DNA of 64,000 bases from Gemmatimonadota bacterium (GCA_003152485.1 PMAE01000018.1:101289-165288); one strand, 5' to 3'; counted from the first letter of the stretch, positions 18,602-26,498 are shown. The notes: generated by a model from the letters alone, not told the origin. Translations and numbers: made by a program.

Positions 18602-20407
18602 TCAATACCGCCAACTGGTCGTATCCGCGCCGCTCGGCGCCGTCGCGAGCCAGTGCGCGACCATCTGGGGGATCGTCCGCTGTGTGAAGGTGAGCCCCGA
18701 GATTGTGTTGACGTGATCGGGGTCGCCCGTGAAGCAGTGTTCGTGGCGCGGACCGTAGACGATCTCCGCGTCGGAGTGCGGGTTGGTGGTCGATTTGAAG
18801 AAATCGTCGGCCAAGTAGACGGCGTCGTTCAGGAACCAACTGTCGGACATGCCGGCGTCGATGTGGATCTTGCCCTGTAGCTTGGGGCCGAGTGTCGGCC
18901 AATCGCGCTGCATGATGTGAACGAGGTCGTAGTGGTCGCGCCAGTAGGCGGCCGTCGTGGGGTCGATGGCGCCCGTCCGCTTGTCGTAGATGCGACGTGG
19001 GTATCCATCTGGTCCGACTGGTGAGAATACCGCTTCCCAAATGTCCCACTGGCCACCCGACCGGGAGTGCGTGCCTTCCACAAGCTCTCGGAGGTTCTGT
19101 TGCTCGACGGTGGAGAGCATGTCGCCATTGTCATCCCGCTCGCCAGCGCGCGGCGTTCGTCGCCACGGGCCTTCGGTGTAGTACGCGCTGTGTGCGGTGT
19201 AGATGTCGAAGTTGGTGTACTGTCGGAAATCGATCGGGTCGGGACAGGCGGCGTAGGTCCCGTTGTATTGATCGGGGTAGAGGACCTGCACACCGAGCGC
19301 TTCCCAACCACCCGTGGATCCGCCGTACAGCGCACGGGCCCAGGGTCCGATCCCGCGAAACCGCTGTTCGATGGCGGGGATGAGCTCGTACGTGATGGCG
19401 TCGCCGTAGGGACCGACGTTCTCTGAGTTCACTGCGTACGAATCATCGTAGTACGGATTCGCGTGCTGAATGGTCACGAGAATCACGCGCGGGTAGTTCG
19501 GTCCTGTCCAGCGCTTGTAGTAGTCGTAGCTCACCTGCTGCGAGAGCCGAGTGAGCGCTCCCCGGTCACATTTGCCGCGGTCGCTGCTGTTGGGGCAGTC
19601 GTGGGCGATCTTCACGGTATCGGGCGCTGGCAGTGATTGATCCGCCGGCTCCTCGCGCCAATCGGGTGGGTTGCGCTGGAAATGTCCCTGGTAGATCGCT
19701 AGCGGGTAGTGCGCGTCGGGGTGCGTATCGAATCCCTCAGGCAGCACCAGGATGGCGCTAATGAATGTCGGCCGTCCCCAGAACTTGGTGAGACGCTCGC
19801 TCTGAAGCCGGATGTGCTTCACGTACTTGGTGTCCGGGATGTCCGCCAGCGGTGGCACGACGGTATCGAGCGCGATGTGGATCTCGCCACCGGCTCGCGG
19901 ATCGAGGTGGACTTTTTTCGGTCTGCTCATCGGCGACCCAGGGGCGCGATCCCACTGCTGCCCTTCGCCGCGGTCCGGTGGGAGTTCGACTGTGTGACCG
20001 TCGCTCAGGCGGTAGGTCTCGTAGGGGTGCAGCACTGCCTGGACCCAGTAGTCGCCCCGTGGGATGTCGGCGAGACTGGTGCGAGGATACCCGAACACTC
20101 GTGTGTCGAACACGCCCGGATGGGAGGCGTTCAGCCCATGCACGTCGATCCCGAACATCTGCTGGGTATTGTCGTGGTCCGACATCTGGAGCCGGGGCTC
20201 ACCGGTGCTGTCCGTGGAGACGATCAGCAGCAACCGCCCATCGCGCGGCAACGCCGCCGGGCGCCCGGGAAGTGTGACGATGACCCGGAGCCCAGCCGCG
20301 CGGACGGTCGTCGGCGTCGGCGCGGTTTGGGCCCGGACCGTGGTGGCGGCTGCCGCACCAGCCAGGATCGTGGCAGCGGCTACATGTTGGACGGATCGAA
20401 TGTGCAT
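18602..20407 (-). CDS. Exported alpha/beta-hydrolase (enterochelin-esterase-like)
   Basis: The start at 20407 is chosen because it opens a signal peptide ending near VRAQTA; an in-frame ATG at 20509 adds only non-signal sequence. The 601-residue protein has an N-terminal beta domain and a C-terminal esterase fold. A nucleophile elbow appears in ALYGGSTGGWEALGVQ (Ser after Gly-Gly), an acid in the following strands and a late His in GPRHEHCFTGD. This resembles Fes/esterase-D-type hydrolases, but no substrate can be assigned. The last motif RTIPQMVAHWLA suggests a complete C-terminus. Confidence 0.75.
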   Translation of the reverse strand: MHIRSVQHVAAATILAGAAAATTVRAQTAPTPTTVRAAGLRVIVTLPGRPAALPRDGRLLLIVSTDSTGEPRLQMSDHDNTQQMFGIDVHGLNASHPGVFDTRVFGYPRTSLADIPRGDYWVQAVLHPYETYRLSDGHTVELPPDRGEGQQWDRAPGSPMSRPKKVHLDPRAGGEIHIALDTVVPPLADIPDTKYVKHIRLQSERLTKFWGRPTFISAILVLPEGFDTHPDAHYPLAIYQGHFQRNPPDWREEPADQSLPAPDTVKIAHDCPNSSDRGKCDRGALTRLSQQVSYDYYKRWTGPNYPRVILVTIQHANPYYDDSYAVNSENVGPYGDAITYELIPAIEQRFRGIGPWARALYGGSTGGWEALGVQVLYPDQYNGTYAACPDPIDFRQYTNFDIYTAHSAYYTEGPWRRTPRAGERDDNGDMLSTVEQQNLRELVEGTHSRSGGQWDIWEAVFSPVGPDGYPRRIYDKRTGAIDPTTAAYWRDHYDLVHIMQRDWPTLGPKLQGKIHIDAGMSDSWFLNDAVYLADDFFKSTTNPHSDAEIVYGPRHEHCFTGDPDHVNTISGLTFTQRTIPQMVAHWLATAPSGADTTSWRY

Positions 20408-20515
20408 AGGCCGGCGATGATAACTCCACGACGTCGGCGGCGCGAGCGGAAGCACGGATCCTTGGCCAGCAGCGGACCCTGGAAACGCCATCGTGTAGCG
20501 CGAATACATTTGGTG

Positions 20516-20889
20516 GTGCGCACACCGGATCGGCTCGTCGTTTTCGACGTTGATGGGACGCTCACCGACTCTAGGAGTCGATTCGGATTGCTACGTACGT
20601 GCCCTGGCTGATGTCTTCGGGCTGCACGATGTCGATACTGACTGGTCTCGATACCGCCATGCGACGGATAGTGGGATCCTCCGCCAACTGATTGAGGAGC
20701 AGCTGGGCCGAATGCCGAACACCGAGGAGCGTGCGGCGTTCGCGAGCCGCCTATGTGTGCACTTGACTGCCGCTTTCGCCGGGACTGCCGGCCCAGGCAC
20801 CCGAAATTCCAGGAGCGTCAACGATGCTTCGGGCGCTCTCGGCGGAGGCACATTGGGGACTCGACGATGGCCGCTGCGTTCCCGACCGC
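20516..20889 (+). pseudogene. HAD-superfamily hydrolase, broken by two frameshifts
   Basis: From a GTG near 20516 one frame reads RLVVFDVDGTLTDS, the HAD nucleophile motif. At about 20573 similarity moves to the +1 frame as GVDSDCYVRALADVFGLHDV and runs to about 20790 (RQLIEEQLGRMPNTEERAAF). Near 20790 it moves again, to QAPEIPGASTMLRALSAEAH. The C-terminal motifs with the catalytic Lys and Asp pair are missing; an unrelated minus-strand gene starts its 3' end at 20890. The gene is therefore dead. It stands head to head with the esterase gene. Confidence 0.8.
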
Positions 20890-21204
20890 TCAGTCAGCCT
20901 GCGCGACGATCCCCGGATAGCAGTCCGAGCACACGAACGCCACACCGTCCCGGTAGGTCGCGGCGAACAGCACCGGCCGCGCGTCCGGCGCCTTGCAGCT
21001 GTCGCACGCGCAGTGCGCGGTCGTCATATCGGTGTGCGTCGTCGCCTCGCGGTACTTCGTCGTGGCGCCCACGCGATGATACTCGCGCACGCCACGGTGC
21101 TCCGCGTCCACGCCGCCCATGCGGCGCATGCCCCGCGGGAGTGGTTTCGGAATGTCGGTCACGTCGTGTGTGAAGCCGTTCTGGTCGATCAGGGTCACGT
21201 GCAT
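20890..21204 (-). CDS. Small Cys-rich protein with paired CxC/CxxC motifs
   Basis: 104 residues starting at an ATG preceded by GGAGGA at 8 bp, a strong ribosome site that rules out the GTG 15 bp earlier. The C-terminal half has HCACDSCKAPDARPVL and then FVCSDCYPGIVA: two Cys pairs separated by about 22 residues, the layout of a zinc ribbon. The N-terminal half has a MHVTLIDQNGFTHDVTDIP strand region. The family is not recognised. A zinc-binding accessory or regulatory role is inference only. Confidence 0.6.
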   Translation of the reverse strand: MHVTLIDQNGFTHDVTDIPKPLPRGMRRMGGVDAEHRGVREYHRVGATTKYREATTHTDMTTAHCACDSCKAPDARPVLFAATYRDGVAFVCSDCYPGIVAQAD

Positions 21205-21441
21205 GGCGGTGTCCTCCACCGGGCCGGGTGGACCATCAGGCCCGCAGATCGAAGCTACGGCCTAGCCGCCAGATCCGCGATGCCACCGGTCTTGGACCGA
21301 CAGCCGCGGTGATCGGTCAACACCGGCACCGCCCGATCGATGGACCACCGTCGATCGAAGTCCGGCCGCCGCAGTCGCGTTCTATCGGCGTAGCGTCCCC
21401 TCTGGGATTGCGGTTCCCAGATATTGGGCCGCTGGACCCGC

Positions 21442-22088
21442 TCAGAAGATCAGCGTCAGAGCAATCGGGAGGTCGAGAGTCAGGCGCGTCCGTCGGAGAA
21501 TCGGCTCTCCGATCGTCCCATCGGTGCCGGCGGTCGCGCCGAACGGGCCGTCCCTCTCGTGGGAGAGCGCTGTGCTCGGCCGGCTGATGGTCAACGCCCC
21601 GATCTTGAGCGCAGGCATCCGGAGCAGCTCACCCTCGGATGCGCTGCCCACGCCGACGCCGAATGGCCCATGCACGGTTACTGTATCGTGCGATAGGCCG
21701 TACGCGGCCACGATCCGCTGCGACAGGCGCACCGCATAGGTGGACGAGCCGAGGTCGAGGTGGAGTCGCACCGGAATCACACCGCGGGTGCGCGTGACGA
21801 TCGACGCCCCGACGACTGGCAAGTGGTGTTCGAGGTCCACAGGCACGACGGTTCCCGAACCGGTGTATGTGAACGCCCCAGGCTCGAGGAGCGTGATCGT
21901 GTGGGCCTCGTAGTCGATCGTGACGACGTACCGATTGAACAAATCGTATCCGATCGTGCCGTGGATATCGCGAGCTCGAACGGAACCACCACCGGCCCCG
22001 CCAATTGCGGGGGGCGCGCGCACGCGCACGCGGCCACCACGACCGCCGTGAGTCCGACGCAGGTCGCCGCCTGCGATGATCGTCTCAT
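21442..22088 (-). pseudogene. Retropepsin-like aspartyl protease lipoprotein, catalytic part deleted
   Basis: One minus-strand frame from an ATG at 22088 gives a lipoprotein signal (VGLTAVVVAACAC) and PPQLAGPVVVPFELA, the usual opening of exported aspartyl proteases. The similarity then jumps frame to DIHGTIGYDLFNRYVVTIDY, a segment normally found about 100 residues later. The first catalytic DTG region is therefore deleted at about 21970. A second half continues to TDGTIGEPILRRTRLTLDLP and stops early at 21442. The remaining LHLDLGSSTYAVRL is the second-lobe equivalent. It cannot be an active protease. Confidence 0.72.
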
Positions 22089-22126
22089 GCAGTTCTCATG
22101 CAGTTCTCATGCAGTTCTCATGCAGG
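22083..22126. repeat. Four tandem copies of an 11-bp unit at a gene junction
   Basis: The unit TCTCATGCAGT occurs three times exactly and a fourth time with the last base changed. On the minus strand each unit holds ATGA, combining a start and a stop codon. The array contains the TGA that ends the upstream membrane-protein gene (22118) and the ATG of the decayed protease gene (22088). Because 11 is not a multiple of 3, gain or loss of a unit shifts the frame. Confidence 0.9.
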
Positions 22127-22759
22127 CGTCGCGCGCCACAGCGATGCGCCGGTGCTGATGAACCAGATCGCCTGCAGCAGGATGACTGCGCCGAATCCGT
22201 GGACGTCGAGGGCGACGTGGCCGGATCCCACCGCGATCACGATGACCGGCGCGATCACGACGCCGTAGATCCCCACGCTCCTCGCAAGCGTGCGGCTTCG
22301 CACGATCGCCACCGACCAGCACATGATGGCGGCCGACGACAGCATCACGAAGATCATCGCGAACGCGCGATTGAGGAGGCCCGTGTAGATCGCCAACTGT
22401 CGCCACTCATCGCTGATTGGCGGCACGTCGAGGACGACGTGCTGTAGGGCATGCGGAGCGACAAAGCCGCTGACCGCCGCCGCCACCATCACGGCGGCCA
22501 GAGCGAAACCGTATGCCACGACCGCGACGGCGGCGATCCGCGCCGGCGAATCGACGTATCGCGTAAGCGCCAGGGCGCCGAGGAACGCGACCGGCAGGCT
22601 TGCGATCGCCAGCGCATGCGCGACGGCTGCGAGGAGCGACAGGGCCGACAGACGACCTGGCGCGAGGAGGTCGCCGGCAGACGGATGGATACCCATGGTG
22701 ACGAGCGACGCGACCGCGCCGACGATCATCGCGCCCCCGCCCAGTCGATTGTCTGTCAT
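22118..22759 (-). CDS. Six-helix integral membrane protein
   Basis: 213 residues with about six hydrophobic helices (near 8-25, 38-60, 75-97, 125-145, 155-175, 185-205). It begins MTDNRLGGGAMIVGAVASLV. No catalytic motif or named family is recognised. The gene diverges from a TetR-type regulator gene 64 bp away, an arrangement in which the regulator commonly controls its neighbour. Its last codons lie inside the 11-bp repeat array, so the C-terminus may vary between strains. Function unknown. Confidence 0.8.
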   Translation of the reverse strand: MTDNRLGGGAMIVGAVASLVTMGIHPSAGDLLAPGRLSALSLLAAVAHALAIASLPVAFLGALALTRYVDSPARIAAVAVVAYGFALAAVMVAAAVSGFVAPHALQHVVLDVPPISDEWRQLAIYTGLLNRAFAMIFVMLSSAAIMCWSVAIVRSRTLARSVGIYGVVIAPVIVIAVGSGHVALDVHGFGAVILLQAIWFISTGASLWRATPA

Positions 22760-22808
22760 AGGGCGAAGCGTAGATTCGGAATGTCGGCCTGTCGACTGTC
22801 ACAATCGA
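22745..22808. promoter_or_regulatory. Inverted 8-bp boxes flanking the TetR/membrane-protein intergene
   Basis: TCGATTGT at 22745-22752 and its complement ACAATCGA at 22801-22808 bracket the divergent promoter region. They could be regulator-binding half sites, but they are 48 bp apart and no tight palindrome lies between, so the assignment is tentative. Confidence 0.25.
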
Positions 22809-22823
22809 ACAAAGAGGGGCAGA

Positions 22824-23411
22824 ATGTCCGGAAACGCCCGTCCGAGGCGCCGAAAGCCCGATCGACGAGTGCGACGCACCCGCAATCTGCTGGGCGATGC
22901 CCTGATGGTGCTCATCCAGGAGAAGTCCTTCGATGCCATCACGGTGCAGGAACTGCTCGATCGGGCCGGCGTCGGGCGGTCCACGTTCTACGAATACTTT
23001 CGCGACAAGAACGATCTCTTCGTCAGTGATCTCGACGAGTTTCTCGAGCACATGGCCACCGCGCTGGTCGGGCACAGCGATGCCGGCGATCGCGTCGTGC
23101 CGGTGCGTGAGCTGTTCGGTCACGTTGGCGATTCACGCCAGCTCTACGACGCCCTCGTCGCGTCGGGCAAAATCCATGATTTTCTGGACCTCGGCCGGGC
23201 ACACTTCGCGCGCGGGATCGATCAACGCCTGGTCGAGCTCCCCCGAGCCCGCACCTTGGCTCCCGCGCGCCGTGCCGCCGTCGCGCACGCGCTCGCGGGC
23301 GCCCTGTTGTCACTGCTGGTGTGGTGGATCGATGGCAACGGGGCTCTGTCACCGGAGGAGATGGACGATCTCTTCCACGGGATCGCATGGTCGGCGGTCG
23401 CCGCTGCCTAG
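22824..23411 (+). CDS. TetR/AcrR-family transcriptional regulator
   Basis: The ATG at 22824 has an AAAGAGGGG ribosome site; the open frame extends upstream but into the neighbour's promoter. 195 residues: an Arg-rich lead, then the TetR helix-turn-helix (LLGDALMVLIQEKSFDAITVQ, then RAGVGRSTFYEYFRDKNDLF) and an all-helical ligand domain ending in LLSLLVWWIDGNGALSPEEM. It is probably a repressor of the divergent membrane-protein gene. The ligand is unknown. Confidence 0.92.
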   Translation: MSGNARPRRRKPDRRVRRTRNLLGDALMVLIQEKSFDAITVQELLDRAGVGRSTFYEYFRDKNDLFVSDLDEFLEHMATALVGHSDAGDRVVPVRELFGHVGDSRQLYDALVASGKIHDFLDLGRAHFARGIDQRLVELPRARTLAPARRAAVAHALAGALLSLLVWWIDGNGALSPEEMDDLFHGIAWSAVAAA

Positions 23412-23426
23412 GGGCGCCGCGTCTGA

Positions 23427-24509
23427 CTACAGCCCGACTTTGGCCGCCGCGTTCTGCCGGAACACGGTCGCGTGCCGGATGTATTTCCGCAGGGTGTCGC
23501 CACGCTTGTGCCGGCTCTGGCGCATGATGTCGCTTTCGGACACGCCGGCCGCGGCCGCGCTCGTGATGAATCCGGCTCGGAGGCTGTGCCCCGCGTAGCG
23601 TGCGGGATCCATGCTCTCCGCGAGTGCGGCGTTCCCCCGCTCGCGCGCCGCATCCCGCGCCGCCGACACCGCGCGTTTGATCACGAGCGCTACGCCGCGA
23701 TCCGTGAGCCGCGCGGGCGCGATGTGCCCGTGCCGTGTGATCGGGCGAAAGATCGGACCGTCGGCGATCCCCGCGTACGACAACCAATCGGTCAACGCTC
23801 GCACGGGACATGTCTCCGGATGCGTCCCATACGGGAGTCCGACTTCCTCGGCGCGACCCTCTTGATCGGTCTTGGAGAATGGGATGGTGATGATGATGCC
23901 GTCCCGGTGCTGCGCACAGTCCGCATGATCGATCGCCACGAGCTCGGATCGCCGAAACGCGCCCGCGAATCCTACTAAGAGAAGTGCGCGATCCCGCACG
24001 CCCGACGGGGACATCGGCAACGTCGCCAACATCGCACGCAAGAACTCCGTGACCGTGGGCGCTTTCCCGCGTGGCGCGACACCATGGGTGCGCCGAATCC
24101 CGCGCCACGTATCGCGGAGCACGGGATCGCGACTATCCAGCTCGTGGCCGGCGGCACGATGGAAATGCCGGATGGCCGACAGCCGCCGATCGAGTGTCGT
24201 GACGCGGCGCGGCCGCTCGATCCATCCCCCATCGCTCGTTCGCCTCCCCTCCGCGAGGGCGGTCAGATACAGTGCGACGAGTCGCGGGTCTGCGGGCAGC
24301 GACGGCGCATGGTGTCGAGCGCACCATCCAATGAAGTGGCGCCAATCGGCCTCGTACCCGCGCACGGTATTGGCCGCCCGCGCCGCTCCGATGTAGGCCT
24401 CAGCCTGTTTGACGAGGTAACCAGCCTCGACTGTGAGGGCCTGGCTAACCGTCAAGGCGCTCCCAGAGGCCTCTTCGGTCGCCTTGACGTCGCTATCTGA
24501 CTCTAACAT
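23427..24509 (-). CDS. Tyrosine recombinase/integrase
   Basis: 360 residues with the two-domain build of phage-type recombinases: an N-terminal SAM-like core-binding domain (AEAYIGAARAANTVRGYEAD) and a C-terminal catalytic domain. The catalytic set is visible: Arg in GAFRRSELVAID, Lys in FSKTDQEG, His-x-x-Arg in GHSLRAGF, His in RQSRHKRGDT and Tyr in LRKYIRHAT. It should cut and join DNA at a specific site. It is divergent from an ATPase gene across AT-rich DNA. A 13-9-13 dyad covers its start codon. Its stop lies 15 bp from the end of the TetR gene. Confidence 0.94.
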   Translation of the reverse strand: MLESDSDVKATEEASGSALTVSQALTVEAGYLVKQAEAYIGAARAANTVRGYEADWRHFIGWCARHHAPSLPADPRLVALYLTALAEGRRTSDGGWIERPRRVTTLDRRLSAIRHFHRAAGHELDSRDPVLRDTWRGIRRTHGVAPRGKAPTVTEFLRAMLATLPMSPSGVRDRALLLVGFAGAFRRSELVAIDHADCAQHRDGIIITIPFSKTDQEGRAEEVGLPYGTHPETCPVRALTDWLSYAGIADGPIFRPITRHGHIAPARLTDRGVALVIKRAVSAARDAARERGNAALAESMDPARYAGHSLRAGFITSAAAAGVSESDIMRQSRHKRGDTLRKYIRHATVFRQNAAAKVGL

Positions 24510-24537
24510 CCGATAAGATCGCCATATCGGTAGTTAG
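24503..24537. promoter_or_regulatory. 13-9-13 inverted repeat over the recombinase start codon
   Basis: Left arm CTAACATCCGATA (24503-24515) and right arm TATCGGTAGTTAG (24525-24537) match at 11 of 13 positions, with a 9-bp spacer. This has the size of a tyrosine-recombinase core site (two 13-bp binding arms around a short crossover). It covers the start codon and leader of the recombinase gene and touches its likely -10 box. Either a recombination site or an operator for self-control fits. Confidence 0.6.
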
Positions 24538-24564
24538 AATATCACGGCACCTGCCACAACACAA
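24536..24564 (-). promoter_or_regulatory. Likely promoter of the recombinase gene
   Basis: On the minus strand TTGTGT (24564-24559) and TATTCT (24541-24536) are 17 bp apart. Transcription would begin about 20 bp before the ATG, inside the 13-9-13 dyad, so any protein bound to the dyad would block it. Confidence 0.45.
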
Positions 24565-24600
24565 GAACCGGTAGATCGCCCAGCCATAAAGGTCGCCTAG

Positions 24601-24630
24601 TTGACATTGAGTGAGTTTATCCCATATTAG
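24601..24630 (+). promoter_or_regulatory. Promoter of the AAA ATPase gene
   Basis: A consensus -35 box TTGACA (24601-24606) is followed after 18 bp by TATTAG (24625-24630). This lies in an AT-rich stretch unlike the surrounding DNA. The expected transcript starts near 24637, about 28 bases before the ATG; no ribosome site is visible in that leader. Confidence 0.6.
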
Positions 24631-24664
24631 TGTCTTTCCATAAACCATACTAACTTCACTCAAT
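24606..24664. repeat. Nested inverted repeats before the ATPase start codon
   Basis: ATTGAGTGA (24606-24614) pairs with TCACTCAAT (24656-24664), the latter ending at the base before the ATG. Inside, GTTTAT (24615-24620) pairs with ATAAAC (24640-24645). The outer arms begin inside the promoter spacer. They may be operator sites, a DNA end recognised by the recombinase, or an RNA fold that hides the start codon. Confidence 0.55.
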
Positions 24665-25843
24665 ATGGACCCGCGGCAGAACCCCTACTCCCCTGGAGCT
24701 GGAGCCCCACCACCTGAGCTCGCTGGGCGGGATTCGCTCATCGAGCGGGCCGCGATTGCCCTCGATCGCATTCGACTGGGCCGCTCCGCTAAGAGTCTGG
24801 TGCTGGTCGGGTTGCGGGGTGTCGGCAAGACGGTGTTGCTAAACCGGATCAGCCGGGATGCCGAAGCCCGCGAGATCGTCTGTGTGTCCCTCGAAGCGCC
24901 CGAAGATCGCTCGCTGCCAGCGCTCATTGCCCCCGCGCTACGAGCTACGCTGCTCAGCATGAACCGCATGGACGCGGCGGGCGTAGCCGCCAAGCGAGCG
25001 CTGCGTGCCCTCGCGGGGTTTATCGGCGCGATGAAGGTGAGGTTCGGGGATGTCGAGGTCGCGCTCGACGTTGACCCCGAACGCGGACTTGCCGACACGG
25101 GCGACCTCGAGGCGGATCTCGCTGATCTGCTGGCGACGGTGGGAGAAGCGGCGCAAGAGCGCACGACCGCGGTCGCCCTGGTTGTCGATGAGCTCCAATA
25201 TGTGGACGAGGATCAATTGGCGGCGCTCATCACGGCCCTGCATCGGTGCGCGCAACGCCAACTGCCGGTCACACTCGTCGGGGCGGGGCTGCCGCAGCTC
25301 GTGGGCCAGACCGGTCGCGCCAAATCCTACGCGGAGCGACTGTTCGAGTTCCCGGAAATCGGCCCCCTCGGTCCGGTCGCCGCCCGTCAAGCATTGACCA
25401 TCCCCGCTGCACGCCTCGCGGTGCAATACGAGGAGGCAGCGCTCACCAGCATCCTCGACGATACCCAAGGCTATCCCTACTTTTTACAAGAGTGGGGAAA
25501 GCATGCGTGGGCGGTCGCGAGCGCATCGCCCATCTCCGGCTCGGACGCTCGAATCGCTACGGCAAACGCGCTCGCTGACTTGGACGCGAGTTTCTTTCGC
25601 GTGCGCTTCGATCGACTGACACCGACAGAGAAGCGCTATCTCCGCGCGATGGCCGAGCTCGGACCCGGGCCACATCGATCGGGTGATGTCGCCGCCACGC
25701 TGGGAAAGGCGGTTGGCAGTGTCGCTCCCACTCGCGCCGTGTTAATCGCCAAAGGGATGATCTACAGTCCCGCTCACGGGGACACGGCGTTCACGGTGCC
25801 ACTCTTCGACGGCTTCATGCGGCGGACAATGCCGGCCGTGTAG
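24665..25843 (+). CDS. ORC/CDC6-like AAA ATPase of unknown role
   Basis: 392 residues. The opening NPYSPGAGAPPPELAGRDSL and the order of motifs mark a widespread, poorly understood ATP-binding family. Walker A is GLRGVGKT (about residues 55-62), Walker B VALVVDELQY (about 172-181) and a sensor-type segment lies near LPVTLVGAGLPQLVG. The C-terminal 90 residues form a winged-helix region (LTPTEKRYLRAMAELG, then LIAKGMIYSPAHGDTAFTVP), suggesting nucleic-acid or partner binding. It is alone in its transcription unit and faces away from a recombinase, so a role in mobility or defence of the element is possible; this is inference. Confidence 0.85.
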   Translation: MDPRQNPYSPGAGAPPPELAGRDSLIERAAIALDRIRLGRSAKSLVLVGLRGVGKTVLLNRISRDAEAREIVCVSLEAPEDRSLPALIAPALRATLLSMNRMDAAGVAAKRALRALAGFIGAMKVRFGDVEVALDVDPERGLADTGDLEADLADLLATVGEAAQERTTAVALVVDELQYVDEDQLAALITALHRCAQRQLPVTLVGAGLPQLVGQTGRAKSYAERLFEFPEIGPLGPVAARQALTIPAARLAVQYEEAALTSILDDTQGYPYFLQEWGKHAWAVASASPISGSDARIATANALADLDASFFRVRFDRLTPTEKRYLRAMAELGPGPHRSGDVAATLGKAVGSVAPTRAVLIAKGMIYSPAHGDTAFTVPLFDGFMRRTMPAV

Positions 25844-25902
25844 GCCTATGGCCGATACCGCAACGGTCTACGGAGCGCGCGCGCCCTACGAGTCTCGGTA
25901 AA

Positions 25903-26175
25903 CTTGCCCCGAGCCTGTTGACTATAAGCGGTAGCCCCTCTCCTACCGTGACCCTGGTCCCGCCAGACACAGCCAACCCAATCATCACAGGGCTCGCGTT
26001 CGACAACAGCGCGAATCTGTGATACGTCGATCTCGAGAACGCTTCCATGGGCGAGGACACCGCGACCAACCTGGCGGCGGGCGGCCACCCGCAACCCTCC
26101 GGTGTGATTTCGAAAGGCATCTTCGGCGTTGGCCTCGCCTTCGACCCGCACTGGACTGCCCTGCCGCTTCACTGA
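25903..26175 (+). pseudogene. Remnant of an NHL/beta-propeller-type protein
   Basis: One plus-strand frame reads TISGSPSPTVTLVPPD, then ITGLAFDNSANL, a TGA at 26020-26022 and then YVDLENASMGEDTATNLAAG, ending GIFGVGLAFDPHWTALPLH. Propeller blades of this type read GLAFDxxGNLWV; the stop falls where Trp is expected (TGG to TGA). No start codon or signal remains and only about one and a half blades are left. It is a decayed fragment on the far side of the ATPase gene. Confidence 0.7.
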
Positions 26176-26222
26176 GACGCAGGACGCGATCGCACCCACC
26201 GGTCCGATCACCGCCCGCGCTA

Positions 26223-26438
26223 CTAGGACACGCGGTAGTACTCGTAGCCCGCCCCTTTCACAAATGCGTCGAAATACCTGCCGCGCGATTCAGCGTTGCG
26301 CAGCTCCGCCGCGACCACACTCGGCACGTGGAGGTAACGATACACGCTCCCGCTCGTGAACTCCACTTCGAGCGTCTCCGTCTCCGCGTCGTACCCGATT
26401 GAAGACAGGGCACTCGATTGTACTGGCTCGCGATTCAT
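26223..26438 (-). CDS. KTSC-domain small protein
   Basis: A 71-residue protein that is entirely a KTSC domain: SSALSSIGYDAETETLEVEF, then a strand with YRYLHVPSVVAAELRNAES and a closing GRYFDAFVKGAGYEYYRV. The family is small and found in bacteria and phages; the domain often ends larger proteins and has no proven activity. Here it is free-standing, in a tract of decayed genes downstream of the recombinase/ATPase pair, which suits a mobile-element passenger. The ribosome site is weak. Confidence 0.85.
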   Translation of the reverse strand: MNREPVQSSALSSIGYDAETETLEVEFTSGSVYRYLHVPSVVAAELRNAESRGRYFDAFVKGAGYEYYRVS

Positions 26439-26498
26439 CAGGTCAGAGTGTTGTTACTCAAATCAGGGCGACATCGGAGCTGGAAGCAATTGGAGTAA

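Noticed and set aside
24503..24664. Calling the dyads around the recombinase a CRISPR-like or transposon end
   Set aside because: Dyads differ from each other, are not repeated elsewhere in the window and no target duplication was found.
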